Shown here: piece after piece, positions 36,523-47,526 of the stretch
How the letters are laid out: every line of letters starts with the position of its first letter
Numbering within the stretch: position 1 is the first letter of the stretch
The notes under the pieces: generated by a model
Told to the model about the DNA's origin: nothing
The model's input: the letters and a program-made list of their open reading frames with translations, nothing else
The model's database searches: none
Program-made: the position numbers and the translations under genes
Source of the DNA: Shewanella hafniensis
GTDB taxonomy: Bacteria; Pseudomonadota; Gammaproteobacteria; Enterobacterales; Shewanellaceae
Direction: 5' to 3'
DNA length: 47,841 nucleotides
NCBI RefSeq assembly: GCF_019655335.1
Contig: NZ_BPFD01000034.1
Coordinates: 1 to 47,841 of the forward strand

Positions 36523-36732
36523 ATGATGTGGAACTGGTTCACCAAAATGCTTGGTAGAGACGAGCAGCCGAAGCGCAAAAAAGTGCTGGTAGAAATCCCC
36601 TTTGAACAACACCGCTTTAGCATGGATGATTTCAGCCGTTCGCGGCTTAAATTCGATGCCGATGACAATTTGCCCCAAGATAGCGCCAAACCTATGGTTC
36701 CTGAGCAAGAAGTGGACGCTGGCAATAAGTAA
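36523..36732 (+). CDS. Small hypothetical protein, 69 aa
   Basis: A soluble, highly charged protein (MMWNWFTKMLG start, lysine-rich RKKVLVEIPFEQHRF middle, acidic end). AGGA lies 6 bases before the ATG at 36523. Codon use fits the neighbours. The opposite-strand frame over the same bases looks like a shadow. It sits between acpH and queA and may share a transcript with queA (63-bp gap). Unrecognised family. Confidence 0.6.
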   Translation: MMWNWFTKMLGRDEQPKRKKVLVEIPFEQHRFSMDDFSRSRLKFDADDNLPQDSAKPMVPEQEVDAGNK

Positions 36733-36795
36733 TCTTGATATTCTTGGCCTCTAACCATAGACTAGCCGCCGTTCTAAGCTATCTAGAGGCCTATC

Positions 36796-37833
36796 ATGCG
36801 CGTTGCAGACTTTTCTTTCGATCTCCCCGATGAGCTGATCGCTCGTTATCCTATGGCGCAGCGTAATGCATCACGTCTGTTAACCTTAGACGGCAATTCT
36901 GGCGCCTTAGGCGACAAACAATTTACCGATCTGCTGGGGATGATTAATCCCGGCGATTTAATGGTGTTCAACAATACCCGAGTGATCCCCGCGCGTATGT
37001 TTGGCCAAAAGGCCAGCGGCGGTAAGTTAGAAATTTTAGTTGAGCGTATGCTCGATGATAAGCGCATCCTCGCCCACGTTCGCAGCTCTAAATCGCCGAA
37101 AGTCGATTCGTTAATTCTGCTCGACGGTGGCTATCAAATGAAGATGGTCGCCCGTCACGATACTTTGTTTGAACTTGAGCTGTTATCCGACTTAACCATT
37201 CTAGAGGTGCTCGAAGCCGTAGGGCATATGCCGCTACCGCCTTATATCGACAGACCCGATGAAGATGCTGACAAAGAGCGCTACCAAACCGTGTATAACC
37301 AAAATCCAGGTGCAGTTGCTGCGCCAACGGCGGGATTACATTTTGACGATGCCATGCTCGATGCATTAAAAGCCAAGGGGGTGAATATCGCCTTTGTGAC
37401 TTTGCATGTGGGCGCGGGCACCTTTCAACCGGTGCGTGTTGATACCATTCTTGAGCACAAGATGCATTCAGAGTGGGCCAATGTGCCGCAGGATGTGGTT
37501 GATTTAATCGCGCAAACCAAAGCGGCGGGTAAACGTGTCGTGGCCGTCGGCACAACATCTGTACGTTCCTTAGAAAGTGCGGCGCGCGCAAGCCTTGGTG
37601 AACTCAAAGCCTTTAGCGGCGATACCGATATCTTTATTTATCCTGGTTATCAATTCCAAGTGGTCGATGCCATGGTGACGAACTTTCATCTGCCCGAATC
37701 GACTCTCATCATGTTAGTCAGCGCATTTGCCGGTTTTGATCATGTTATGGCGGCGTATCAACATGCTATCGCGCAAAAATATCGTTTTTTTAGCTATGGT
37801 GATGCCATGTTTGTGACGAAAAAAGCCCACTAG
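36796..37833 (+). CDS. queA: S-adenosylmethionine:tRNA ribosyltransferase-isomerase (QueA)
   Basis: A 345-aa enzyme that transfers and isomerises the ribosyl part of SAM onto preQ1 in tRNA, giving epoxyqueuosine. Family blocks: start [65 protein letters not shown] and [19 protein letters not shown]. Usual length. tgt, the preceding step of the queuosine pathway, follows after an attenuator-like hairpin. Confidence 0.96.
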   Translation: MRVADFSFDLPDELIARYPMAQRNASRLLTLDGNSGALGDKQFTDLLGMINPGDLMVFNNTRVIPARMFGQKASGGKLEILVERMLDDKRILAHVRSSKSPKVDSLILLDGGYQMKMVARHDTLFELELLSDLTILEVLEAVGHMPLPPYIDRPDEDADKERYQTVYNQNPGAVAAPTAGLHFDDAMLDALKAKGVNIAFVTLHVGAGTFQPVRVDTILEHKMHSEWANVPQDVVDLIAQTKAAGKRVVAVGTTSVRSLESAARASLGELKAFSGDTDIFIYPGYQFQVVDAMVTNFHLPESTLIMLVSAFAGFDHVMAAYQHAIAQKYRFFSYGDAMFVTKKAH

Positions 37834-37855
37834 ACCAAGATTTTGTTTTAAAATA

Positions 37856-37890
37856 GCCGCCCAAAGTGAGTATGGGCGGCAACTTTTTTT
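37856..37890 (+). terminator. Terminator or attenuator between queA and tgt
   Basis: GCCGCCCA / TGGGCGGC stem with a 9-nt loop, then AACTTTTTTT. Strong by appearance, so tgt likely needs its own promoter or partial read-through. Confidence 0.75.
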
Positions 37891-37915
37891 CGTTAAAAGG
37901 TTGAACCTTTTAACG
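37891..37915. promoter_or_regulatory. 25-bp perfect palindrome before tgt
   Basis: Arms CGTTAAAAGGTT / AACCTTTTAACG around one central G, directly after the T-run of the terminator and 80 bp before tgt. It could be a protein-binding operator or a second hairpin (GGTTGAACC tip). Regulator unknown. Confidence 0.5.
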
Positions 37916-37992
37916 CTGTCCCCATCTCTATTGTTAATCAAAATGGCATTAGCCATTAAAAATGTAGTCAGACTGTTTATCTGGCGAGGTGA

Positions 37993-39120
<1,128 letters not shown>

Positions 39121-39146
39121 TTTTTTGCTAATAAGAAGAGAAAACT

Positions 39147-39479
39147 ATGTTTATTTCAAATGCATATGCAAGCGCTGCCGGCGCACCACAAGGTGGCGGC
39201 ACGATGGAACTGATTTTCATGCTGGCGATTTTCGGCCTGATTTTCTATTTCATGATTTTCCGTCCGCAATCAAAACGCGTTAAAGAGCACAAAAATCTGA
39301 TGTCTTCACTTGGCAAAGGTGATGAAGTGCTGACCAGTGGTGGGATTTTAGGCAAAATTGCAAAAATCAGCGACGAAAGCGATTACGTGTTACTGAGCTT
39401 AAACGACACAACACAAATCACGATCAAAAAAGACTATATTGCAGCTGTATTGCCTAAGGGCTCTATCCAGTCGTTGTAA
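39147..39479 (+). CDS. yajC: Sec translocon accessory protein YajC
   Basis: A 110-aa single-pass inner-membrane protein. One helix (about residues 25-44, [17 protein letters not shown]) is followed by [14 protein letters not shown] and the soluble [17 protein letters not shown] domain. It binds SecDF and helps late steps of Sec export. It lies between tgt and secD, as in E. coli. Confidence 0.95.
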   Translation: MFISNAYASAAGAPQGGGTMELIFMLAIFGLIFYFMIFRPQSKRVKEHKNLMSSLGKGDEVLTSGGILGKIAKISDESDYVLLSLNDTTQITIKKDYIAAVLPKGSIQSL

Positions 39480-39496
39480 GCCAAGAGGGCTCAGGC

Positions 39497-41347
39497 GTGT
39501 TAAATAAATACCCAATGTGGAAAAACATTATGGTGATGCTCGTCATTGCCATAGGTTGTTTCTATGCCGTACCGAACCTATTTGGTGAAGATCATGCGGT
39601 GCAAGTGGTGGCGACTCGAGGTGCTGAAGTCACGGCATCAACCCAAGCCAGTGTGAACGAGCTGTTAGCCAGTAAGGGCATTGCGGTAAAGCGCTCTGAG
39701 CTTGAAAAAGGTCAGTTGTTGGTCCGTGTGCAAAATGCGGATCAACAGCTACTGGCGAAAGAAGTGATTGCTGACAGTTTAGGTGACAAGTTTACTGTGG
39801 CGCTCAACTTAGCCCCAGCGACACCTAAGTGGCTTGAGTCAATGGGCGGTAGCCCAATGAAACTCGGTCTCGACCTTCGCGGCGGTGTGCATTTCTTGAT
39901 GGAAGTGGACATGGGCGAAGCGATTCGCAAAATGGAAGAGGCTAAAATTGCCGATTTCCGTTCGCAATTACGTGAAGAAAAAATCCGTTACGCGGGCATT
40001 CGCAATAATGCTCAAGGAATCGAGATTAAATTCCGTGATGGCGAAAGTTTAGCCAGTGCCGAACGTTTCCTAAAATCTCGCAGCAACGATATGGTGTTCA
40101 CCGATGTGAGCAAGGGTGAAGACTTTGCCCTGCAAGCTGTGATGAGTGACGTGTATCTTAAGCAGATTAAAGAAGAAGCACTGCAACAAAACATTACGAC
40201 CATTCGTAACCGTGTAAACGAGTTAGGTGTGGCTGAGCCTGTAGTACAACGTCAAGGCGCCGAGCGCATTATCGTTGAATTGCCAGGTGTGCAAGATACC
40301 GCTCGCGCTAAGGAAATCTTAGGTGCTACCGCATCGATTGAATTCCACATGGTCGATGACAAAGCTGATCCTAATGCTGCGCAATCAGGCCGTTTACCAG
40401 CGGGTTCTGAAGTGTACCAGCGCCGCGAAGGTGGCACTGTGATATTGAAGAAAGAAGTTATGTTGACCGGTGATCATATCACGGGCGCACAACCTAGCTT
40501 TGACCAGTACAGTCGTCCACAGGTTAGCATCAACCTTGATGCGAAAGGCGGCACCATTTTCTCTGACGTGACCAAAGACAACATAGGCAAGCCTATGGCG
40601 ACATTGTTCATCGAATATAAAGACAGTGGTGAACGCAATGCCGACGGCAGCGTTAAGATGCAGAAAATCCAAGAAGTAATTTCTGTCGCGACCATTCAAG
40701 CGCGTTTAGGCCGTAACTTTGTGATCACTGGCTTAAGCCATGGTGAAGCACAAAACCTCGCGCTATTACTGCGTGCTGGTGCCTTGATTGCCCCAGTGTC
40801 GATTGTTGAAGAACGTACCATTGGTCCAAGCTTAGGTGCTGAAAACATTCAAAACGGTGTGCAAGCTATGGTTTGGGGTATGGCGGTTGTCTTACTCTTT
40901 ATGCTGGTTTACTACCGTGGCTTTGGTCTTATTGCCAACATCGCCTTAACCATGAACTTAGTTATGGTGGTGGGCGTAATGTCGATGATCCCTGGCGCAG
41001 TGTTAACCCTGCCAGGTATTGCCGGTATGGTGTTGACTGTGGGTATGGCAGTTGACGGTAACGTGCTGATCTATGAACGTATCCGTGAAGAATTACGTGC
41101 GGGCCGTAGCGTCCAGCAGGCCATCCACGAAGGTTATGGCAACGCATTCTCCACCATAGCCGATGCGAACATCACCACTTTCCTAACGGCGCTGATCCTG
41201 TTTGCCGTAGGTACAGGCGCTGTTAAAGGCTTCGCGGTGACCTTGATGATAGGTATTGCGACTTCCATGTTTACTGCAATCGTGGGTACTCGCTCAATCG
41301 TTAACGCGATTTGGGGCGGTAAGCGCGTGAAGACTCTGTCTATCTAA
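39497..41347 (+). CDS. secD: Protein translocase subunit SecD
   Basis: A 616-aa inner-membrane protein with six helices: TM1 near residues 8-26, five more at the C-terminal end from about 450. The large periplasmic P1 region holds [17 protein letters not shown] and the [14 protein letters not shown] repeat. The RND-type helix has the conserved Asp in [18 protein letters not shown]. It pulls exported proteins outward using the proton (or sodium) gradient, with SecF. Gap to yajC 17 bp and to secF 6 bp. Confidence 0.97.
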   Translation: MLNKYPMWKNIMVMLVIAIGCFYAVPNLFGEDHAVQVVATRGAEVTASTQASVNELLASKGIAVKRSELEKGQLLVRVQNADQQLLAKEVIADSLGDKFTVALNLAPATPKWLESMGGSPMKLGLDLRGGVHFLMEVDMGEAIRKMEEAKIADFRSQLREEKIRYAGIRNNAQGIEIKFRDGESLASAERFLKSRSNDMVFTDVSKGEDFALQAVMSDVYLKQIKEEALQQNITTIRNRVNELGVAEPVVQRQGAERIIVELPGVQDTARAKEILGATASIEFHMVDDKADPNAAQSGRLPAGSEVYQRREGGTVILKKEVMLTGDHITGAQPSFDQYSRPQVSINLDAKGGTIFSDVTKDNIGKPMATLFIEYKDSGERNADGSVKMQKIQEVISVATIQARLGRNFVITGLSHGEAQNLALLLRAGALIAPVSIVEERTIGPSLGAENIQNGVQAMVWGMAVVLLFMLVYYRGFGLIANIALTMNLVMVVGVMSMIPGAVLTLPGIAGMVLTVGMAVDGNVLIYERIREELRAGRSVQQAIHEGYGNAFSTIADANITTFLTALILFAVGTGAVKGFAVTLMIGIATSMFTAIVGTRSIVNAIWGGKRVKTLSI

Positions 41348-41353
41348 GGGGAA

Positions 41354-42307
41354 GTGACAATGTTAGAAATTTTATCTTTAAAACATACGGTAAACTTCCT
41401 CCGTCATGCACTGCCTATCAGTATTATGTCGGCTGTATTGGTGCTGGGCTCGCTGGTTTCGCTCGCGACCAATGGCATCAACTGGGGTCTTGATTTCACT
41501 GGCGGTACCGTCGTTGAAATGGAGTTCACAAATCCGGTCGATTTAAACGCCCTGCGGGTGCAACTGACGACGCCAGATTCTGAAGGCGCGATTGTGCAAA
41601 ACTTCGGTTCTAGCCGTGACGTATTAGTACGTTTACAGGTGAAAGAAGGCGTTAAGAGTGACGTGCAAGTTAAGTCTGTCATGGAAGCTGCGCAGAAAGT
41701 TGATCCACAGGTTCAGCAGAAGCGTGTTGAGTTCGTTGGCCCACAAGTGGGTAAAGAACTGGCTGAGCAAGGCGCTTTAGCAGTATTAGTCGCGCTTATC
41801 TGTATCATGATCTATGTGTCATTCCGTTTCGAATGGCGCCTAGCGTTTGGTTCAGTGGCAGCATTGGCGCACGACGTGATCGTGACTTTAGGCGTGTTTT
41901 CGGTATTCCAATTGGAATTCGACTTGACCGTTCTGGCGGGTCTATTGACGGTTGTGGGTTACTCACTCAACGATACTATCGTGGTATTTGACCGTATCCG
42001 TGAAAACTTCCTTAAGATGCGCAAAAGCGACCCGGAAGAAGTGGTTAACGTGTCCATTACTCAAACAATGAGCCGTACTATTATCACCACAGGTACAACC
42101 TTAGTGGTGGTCGTGGCCTTGTTCCTTAAAGGCGGTACTATGATCCATGGTTTTGCGACTGCATTGCTGATGGGGATTTTTGTGGGTACGTATTCCTCTA
42201 TCTATGTGGCGAGTTTCTTGGCCATCAAACTGGGGATCAATCGTGAGCACATGATGCCAGTTGAGATTGAGAAAGAAGGCGCTGATCAACCTCCTATGAT
42301 GCCTTAA
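41354..42307 (+). CDS. secF: Protein translocase subunit SecF
   Basis: A 317-aa inner-membrane partner of SecD with six helices. Marks: INWGLDFTGGTVVEMEF in the periplasmic loop, VGPQVGKEL before TM2, and the motif YSLNDTIVVFDRIREN in TM4 with its conserved Asp. The last gene of the run is closed by a strong terminator 17 bp on. Confidence 0.97.
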   Translation: MTMLEILSLKHTVNFLRHALPISIMSAVLVLGSLVSLATNGINWGLDFTGGTVVEMEFTNPVDLNALRVQLTTPDSEGAIVQNFGSSRDVLVRLQVKEGVKSDVQVKSVMEAAQKVDPQVQQKRVEFVGPQVGKELAEQGALAVLVALICIMIYVSFRFEWRLAFGSVAALAHDVIVTLGVFSVFQLEFDLTVLAGLLTVVGYSLNDTIVVFDRIRENFLKMRKSDPEEVVNVSITQTMSRTIITTGTTLVVVVALFLKGGTMIHGFATALLMGIFVGTYSSIYVASFLAIKLGINREHMMPVEIEKEGADQPPMMP

Positions 42308-42323
42308 AGGTTACATTCGAGTT

Positions 42324-42353
42324 AAAAAGCCACCGACGAGGTGGCTTTTTTTT
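42324..42353 (+). terminator. Terminator of the sec operon
   Basis: AAAAAGCCACC / GGTGGCTTTTT stem with a GACGA loop and further T residues. Confidence 0.9.
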
Positions 42354-42541
42354 AGCTCGAATTTGAGATAGATCTGACATTCTGCTAGCAAACTCACAAA
42401 GTTATAGTCAGTTATGCTGTAAAAATGGAATGTTAATTAAATTAACAACTGATGCAAAAATCAGCGCTCGACAGGCTCGGCTATTTAGCAGTAGGATGTC
42501 GGCAACCCATATTCCAGAGAGTTGTAGCCGTAGGATGTCGC

Positions 42542-42859
42542 ATGGAAGAACGTAAAGTGTTAGTTGCTGGTGGTAATTTATTGCAAGCCCACACATGGAA
42601 AGGTTTATTAGAGGCCTGTGGTATTCATGTTGAGCTCAGAGGTGAAGCGCTATTGGGCGGAATTGGTGAGCTTCCGACAGGGATGCAAAACGTCGAGTTG
42701 TGGGTGGGCGAGTCCCAGCATGCGTCGGCGCAAGTGCAACTGAATGCGTTGGATGTCGAAAGCCCACAGTGGCAATGTGTGCAGTGCCATGAAACCAATG
42801 AAGGCAGTTTTGAGCTGTGCTGGCAATGCAGCTCTGAGCGCAGTGAAAGCCACAATTAG
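42542..42859 (+). CDS. DUF2007-type protein with C-terminal zinc ribbon
   Basis: A 105-aa protein. The DUF2007 domain (about residues 5-75: KVLVAGGNLLQAHTWKGLLE, then GEALLGGIGELP) is followed by a CxxC...CxxC zinc ribbon (WQCVQC ... CWQC). The domain has been called 'putative signal transducing protein', role unknown. ATG 42542 with AGGA upstream is preferred; a longer frame from 42452 would translate the leader, which carries an 11-bp direct repeat GTAGGATGTCG (42491 and 42530). Confidence 0.8.
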   Translation: MEERKVLVAGGNLLQAHTWKGLLEACGIHVELRGEALLGGIGELPTGMQNVELWVGESQHASAQVQLNALDVESPQWQCVQCHETNEGSFELCWQCSSERSESHN

Positions 42860-42987
42860 CCTTGGATAGGCAATCACCTTTGCTTTGTGCTGTGGCTGAA
42901 AGATTGCGTCTACTGGATGAGAAGATTACACTTTGCTGATAAGCTGACATTCATCATGTCATTCAATATCTTATCTAGGAGTCAGTG

Positions 42988-43347
42988 ATGCCGCATCCCA
43001 GTGCTTTTTCCGCCCTTGTTGACGCAATTCTGCCTAACATCACCGAAGTGACCATTGAAGCCTATCAGGCCGATGACAGCTGGCACCTTGTGGATGTGCG
43101 TGAGGATCGCGAGTGGCTGCAGGATCATTTACCCCAAGCAAAACATTTAAGTCGGGGTATTTTAGAGCGTGATATCGAAGCACGTTTCCCCGATAAACAT
43201 ACCCCCATATTACTCTATTGCGCAGGTGGTGCGCGCTCAGCCTTGGCGGCCCATAATCTGCAACTCATGGGTTACACCCGCGTTGCCTCTTTGATTGGTG
43301 GCTATAAGGGCTGGGTACAGCGTCAACTGCCAGTCGTGCAGGATTAA
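42988..43347 (+). CDS. Single-domain rhodanese (sulfurtransferase)
   Basis: A 119-aa rhodanese-like protein. Active-site loop with Cys78 in CAGGARS; the WHLVDVREDREW block is the other hallmark. It moves sulfane sulfur, for instance thiosulfate to cyanide or thioredoxin. AGGAG lies 6 bases before the ATG at 42988. It is 19 bp before the siroheme gene, so the two are likely co-transcribed; a link to sulfur assimilation is a fair inference. Confidence 0.88.
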   Translation: MPHPSAFSALVDAILPNITEVTIEAYQADDSWHLVDVREDREWLQDHLPQAKHLSRGILERDIEARFPDKHTPILLYCAGGARSALAAHNLQLMGYTRVASLIGGYKGWVQRQLPVVQD

Positions 43348-43366
43348 GCGTTCAGGATCTCATCTA

Positions 43367-44278
43367 ATGCAATATTTCCCCTTGTTTGTCGATACGGTTA
43401 ACTTAAATGTCTTGCTGGTGGGGGCGGGTGATGTGGCGAGCCGTAAGCTGGCGCTGCTGATACGTACCGAAGCCAGTATCCACGTGATAGCCCCTGAAGT
43501 GAATCCTGAAGTGCAGCGTTATGCCGATACGGGCCGAATTCTGCTATCCCAGCGTGAAGTGGTCCACGCCGATATTCAAAATTATGATCTGGTGTATTTA
43601 GCCACGGCAAACGACAGTCTTAATGCCGAGTTGGCGACTCTAGCCACCGCGCGCGGTATTTGGGTTAATGCCGTTGATAATCCGGCATTTTGCCGTTTTA
43701 TCACCCCTTCGATTGTCGATAGAGGCCGTTTAGTGGTCGCGATCAGCACTGCGGGCGCAGCACCGGTATTTGCACGCACGATTCGCTCGCGCTTAGAATC
43801 CAGCCTACCGCAATCACTCAAGCCTTTATTCGACTTTGTCGCCGATAGACGCGTCGAAGTGCAAGACAAGCTCGATTCAACCTCGAAACGCCGTTTATTT
43901 TGGGAGCGTTTTTTCGATACCAATGGCGACCGTTTCGATAGTCGTACCGCCGAGCATTACCATAATGCGTTTAATCATTTAGTTAGCCGCGGCGAAATCC
44001 TTTTGTTGGATGATTCAGCCTCTGTGGACTTACTGCCGCTCGCTGCCATGCCGTTGTTGCAGCGCCTCGATTGGATCTATAGCCAAGGCGATTTGAGCGA
44101 CGAGTTGGCAGAATTAGTTCGTCGAGACGCTAATCGTGGTGAGTTACCCGCACTCAGTGAATTGAGTCAGCAGTACGAGCAGGGCACTCGCATGTTGCTG
44201 GTGGCCGATACGCAAAAAATCAGTCTGTTGAAGGCGCATTTTCCCATGGCTAAGCATCTGCGACCCGGCGCGATTTAA
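43367..44278 (+). CDS. Siroheme synthase, precorrin-2 dehydrogenase / ferrochelatase part (CysG-B) with degenerate tail
   Basis: A 303-aa homologue of the N-terminal half of CysG, which oxidises precorrin-2 with NAD and inserts iron. NAD loop VGAGDVASRK (about residues 18-27), catalytic Asp104 in NAVDNP at the same number as in E. coli, and PSIVDRGRLVVAIST. Dimerisation region 150-205. Residues from about 209 (GEILLLDDSASVDLL ... LVRRDANRG) align with the start of the CysG methyltransferase domain (GEVVLVGAGPGDAGLL ... LVRRDADRV), but the SAM-binding GAGPGD is gone and the domain stops after about 95 residues. A separate SUMT (CobA) elsewhere is expected. Start ATG 43367 chosen; the earlier frame overlaps the rhodanese. 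Confidence 0.85.
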   Translation: MQYFPLFVDTVNLNVLLVGAGDVASRKLALLIRTEASIHVIAPEVNPEVQRYADTGRILLSQREVVHADIQNYDLVYLATANDSLNAELATLATARGIWVNAVDNPAFCRFITPSIVDRGRLVVAISTAGAAPVFARTIRSRLESSLPQSLKPLFDFVADRRVEVQDKLDSTSKRRLFWERFFDTNGDRFDSRTAEHYHNAFNHLVSRGEILLLDDSASVDLLPLAAMPLLQRLDWIYSQGDLSDELAELVRRDANRGELPALSELSQQYEQGTRMLLVADTQKISLLKAHFPMAKHLRPGAI

Positions 44279-44437
44279 CCTCTTATCGATTCTGACTTCT
44301 GTCCGATTGCACTTTCTGTTCGATTTGATGGACGTATCTTATTGTTCGTTTGAGCTAATGCCGAGTCTCAGGTAGACTCGGCAGCCTTATTTTAGGATTT
44401 CGCTGTTTCAGGATTTCACTCTGCATTTAGGATGACT

Positions 44438-44983
44438 ATGGCCCTCAAAGCGACCGTGTTTAAGGTCAATTTACAGATAGCCGATATGGATCGGAATTAT
44501 TACCAAGACCATCAATTGACGCTTGCCCAGCATCCTTCCGAAACCGATGGCCGCATGATGGTGCGTTTACTAGCGTTTATTGTGAATGCCAGCGAAACCT
44601 TAAGTTTCAGTAAAGGTTTGTGCGTCGATGATGAGCCCGAGTTGTGGGACAAAACCTTATCAGGCGAAATTGATCTGTGGGTTGAGTTTGGTCAGGCCGA
44701 TGAGAAATGGCTGCGAAAGGCCAGTGGCCGTGCCAAAGTTGTGCAGTTATTTACCTATGGTGGCCGTAGTGTACCCATTTGGTGGAAACAGAATCAGCAG
44801 GCGTTAGAGCGTTACCAGAATTTAACCGTGTGGAATATTGCCGAAGAGTCGGTCACGGCGATGGAAGCCTTTGTTGGGCGCAATATGGCATTGCAGGTTT
44901 CTATCAGCGAAGGCCAAATTTGGCTATCGGATAATGAGACCAGCGTGTTGATCGAACCTGAAATCCTCAAAGATATTGCATAA
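44438..44983 (+). CDS. yaeQ: YaeQ family protein
   Basis: A 181-aa cytoplasmic protein. It starts MALKATVFKVNLQIADMDRNYY, a YaeQ signature, followed by HPSETDGRMMVRLLAFI and GEIDLWVEFGQADEKWLRKA. The D-L-W-V-E-x-G-Q core matches the PD-(D/E)xK nuclease-like fold assigned to YaeQ, whose activity is unproven. An ATG six bases earlier is possible; the second one has better spacing to AGG. Terminator at 44997. Confidence 0.9.
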   Translation: MALKATVFKVNLQIADMDRNYYQDHQLTLAQHPSETDGRMMVRLLAFIVNASETLSFSKGLCVDDEPELWDKTLSGEIDLWVEFGQADEKWLRKASGRAKVVQLFTYGGRSVPIWWKQNQQALERYQNLTVWNIAEESVTAMEAFVGRNMALQVSISEGQIWLSDNETSVLIEPEILKDIA

Positions 44984-44996
44984 CATGTCTTGTAAA

Positions 44997-45024
44997 AAAA
45001 GAGCCTGCGATTGCAGGCTCTTTT
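44997..45024. terminator. Bidirectional terminator between yaeQ and the S8 protease
   Basis: AAAAGAGCCTGC-GATT-GCAGGCTCTTTT, with A-run and T-run on opposite sides, between convergent genes. Confidence 0.9.
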
Positions 45025-45066
45025 CATTTATTACTTTCATTTCTCAGTAAGCGTATCGATTTGGAT

Positions 45067-47526
45067 TTATTGGAAGCTCAGCTCCCAGCTATCGATATAA
45101 CCCACATCACCACCGCCACTGTCTACGGCTTTTAACTTCCATACGCCGTTCGAATTAGCACCCGTCATATCAGCGGTATAGCTCTTGTTGATATTGGCAG
45201 CACCTGAACCTGTGTTGCTATGCAATGTAACTGTTTTACCAGAAGGGCTGATCAGCTGCACTTTCAAGTCACCAATATAAGGGTGGACTATGTTCACTAC
45301 CGCAGTCACAGTGCCTGAATCACCGGTGCGAGTGACTGTGATTGGGCTAGTGATCCCTGCTGCTTTGTTATCAGGGATGTTGTAGTTATCAGTGTTGCTA
45401 TAGCTTGCTGGCGTAGTCGGTGGAGTTCCGCCGCTAGATGCTGTGTAGCTTGCTGTTAACGACACTCCAGTGAAGGCAGAGTAGCCTTTCAGCATGGCGT
45501 AGTAAGTGCCTGATTGGATATTGGTGATTGGGCAAGACTCGCTATTGCCACTTTTATACGGACGGCAATCATAGTTAGCTGTAGTTGGCGCTGCGCCATA
45601 TTGCACATACAAGTCTGCATCACCTGTACCACCGTTCATTACAAAGCCTAAATTAGTTGCGCCTTGTGGTACGTCAAAGGAGAAGTGCAGTTCTTCACTC
45701 GCTGCGCCGCCTAAGCCCGTTTTAGCCACACCGTTAACTAACACGCCATCGGTTGGTGTTGGATCAACCGGACCCGTTGGGCCAGAACAAGAGGCATCTA
45801 AGAAGGTTTTCGCGGCAACAGCGTTGACTAAACCATAGCCATAGTAGTTATCACGACCCGCAGTACCAAGATCTTCAGCGGTCATTTTCAATGCGTTACG
45901 AACTTGTGCGGCACTACACTCTGGGTGATAGCTCCATACTAAGGTTGCAACACCTGACACATGTGGCGTCGCCATCGAAGTACCGTTGTAGTACTCGTAA
46001 TCTTTATTGCCTTGATTGCTGACTGTAGCTGTCGCGCCCAGTTGATTACGCAGTGCTAAACCTGTTGCGCGATCTACTGACACGGAAACCATATTGATTT
46101 CACTGTTAGCATCGACAAGGAAGGGGTTTTGTAAGCCCGGCAATGCCGCGTTACTGTAAACAATCGCCGCACTGGCACCGGCATTTTTACAGGCTTTAGC
46201 CGCATTGATTTCAGGGTAACTTGTGCCTTGATTGCCAACACGTTCCACTAAACAGATTTTATTGGTCATGTTGCCGCAGTTAAAGCTAGTTCCGCTGACG
46301 CTACATTCGGCAAGTGTGGCTGTCGCTGTGCCATTGTATGGCGCAGGTACATAGCTGCCGCCCGATGAAATGAGGCGATTATGTGGCACGACACCTGAAT
46401 CAAAGTAAGACTGACCACCGATAGTGATATCGGCTAGACGGCCTTCGCCACGGGTAACCGTCGACAGAATCGCTTCACCTGGGCCAGATATTTCCACTTG
46501 GTTGGTGTATTGGGAAAATGCCGAGTGATCTTTATGATTATCCACAGAGGCAACAGACATCACGCCATCGTAAGATGCTGGGTAGCTGTGAGTGCTGTCA
46601 CCCGCGTTACCCGCTGCGGCAATCAACAGCACGCCATTGTTATAATGTGCAGCCAGAGCGTTACGCTCAGTGGTGCTGGAACCCGCGCCACCTAAACTCA
46701 TAGTGACAACGTTAGCGCCGTTGGCAACACAAGTATCTACTGCGGCCACTAAGGATGAAGAGTAACCCCAGCCCGATTCATTAAACACTTTAACGACATG
46801 AATATTGGCAGTTTGATTTGGCATTACGCCGATCACGCCGTCATTGTTAGCAATCGCCGCAATCGTGCCCGCAACGTGAGTACCGTGGGCGTTGTTGTTG
46901 CCCGGCTCAAACCAGTTGCCTGTACCTGAGTTATTGGTACCCGTGACATTATTGCCACCTAATTCGCTGTGGCTACGGTCGTAGCCAGAATCGATAATAC
47001 AAATCGTGCGATTGCCCGCTTGGCTATCGCTTAGCTGAGTCGCTCCTACAAAGGTTTGGCCCCAGGGTGTGCTTTCACTCAGTAAGTGACGCGGCATGTC
47101 TTCTTCAACATATTCCACATCGGCACGTTTTTTTAAGGTATTGATGCCGTTAGCATCGAGTTTGACCGAGTAGCTGTTACTGCGTCCGATACGCTTCATT
47201 TCCTTCGCTTGCACTTTGTTCAATGCAGTGTGCTGGGCACTGATTTCCGCCATTTGTGGCTGATAATTCATCGTGCTTGGCAGCGCGTCAGTTGTCGCGT
47301 CACTCGATTGTTGATCACTCATTGATTGCACATTGCTGGCCGACATAATGGCCGCTGCATCGGCGTTTTTAAATTTCACTATGTAACGCTTTGGCAGTGG
47401 AGAGGTTTGTGCTTGTAATGCTGCGGCAAAACCTGGGGCTTGTGGTGCTGCTTGTACACCGGCTGAGATCGCAATAGCTAAGCTTGAAAGGCTTAACGCT
47501 ATTTTAGTGGTTCTGTTGATTGTCAT
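45067..47526 (-). CDS. Secreted S8 serine protease with PPC and P domains (cold-active alkaline protease type)
   Basis: An 819-aa exported subtilase. Signal peptide residues 1-26 (ending VQA|AP). I9 propeptide (about 45-145). Catalytic domain with Asp179 (IIDSG), His214 (AHGTHVAGT) and Ser517 (GTSMATPH), and a PA-type insert (about 370-480). Then a pre-peptidase C-terminal domain (about 600-700, GGTGDADLYVQYG) and a P/proprotein-convertase domain (about 710-819, IGDLKVQLISPSGKTVTL), which ends at WELSFQ with no GlyGly-CTERM. It resembles Shewanella cold-active alkaline serine proteases. Probably type II secreted and released free. The 315 bp before it (47527-47841) hold no other gene. Confidence 0.92.
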   Translation of the reverse strand: MTINRTTKIALSLSSLAIAISAGVQAAPQAPGFAAALQAQTSPLPKRYIVKFKNADAAAIMSASNVQSMSDQQSSDATTDALPSTMNYQPQMAEISAQHTALNKVQAKEMKRIGRSNSYSVKLDANGINTLKKRADVEYVEEDMPRHLLSESTPWGQTFVGATQLSDSQAGNRTICIIDSGYDRSHSELGGNNVTGTNNSGTGNWFEPGNNNAHGTHVAGTIAAIANNDGVIGVMPNQTANIHVVKVFNESGWGYSSSLVAAVDTCVANGANVVTMSLGGAGSSTTERNALAAHYNNGVLLIAAAGNAGDSTHSYPASYDGVMSVASVDNHKDHSAFSQYTNQVEISGPGEAILSTVTRGEGRLADITIGGQSYFDSGVVPHNRLISSGGSYVPAPYNGTATATLAECSVSGTSFNCGNMTNKICLVERVGNQGTSYPEINAAKACKNAGASAAIVYSNAALPGLQNPFLVDANSEINMVSVSVDRATGLALRNQLGATATVSNQGNKDYEYYNGTSMATPHVSGVATLVWSYHPECSAAQVRNALKMTAEDLGTAGRDNYYGYGLVNAVAAKTFLDASCSGPTGPVDPTPTDGVLVNGVAKTGLGGAASEELHFSFDVPQGATNLGFVMNGGTGDADLYVQYGAAPTTANYDCRPYKSGNSESCPITNIQSGTYYAMLKGYSAFTGVSLTASYTASSGGTPPTTPASYSNTDNYNIPDNKAAGITSPITVTRTGDSGTVTAVVNIVHPYIGDLKVQLISPSGKTVTLHSNTGSGAANINKSYTADMTGANSNGVWKLKAVDSGGGDVGYIDSWELSFQ

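Noticed and set aside
36504..36758. An 84-aa minus-strand frame over the small gene before queA
   Set aside because: The plus-strand frame has the better ribosome site and residue pattern; the two would overlap almost fully.
42636..42950. Several minus-strand frames over the DUF2007 gene
   Set aside because: The plus-strand product has clear domain motifs (CxxC pairs), so these are shadows.
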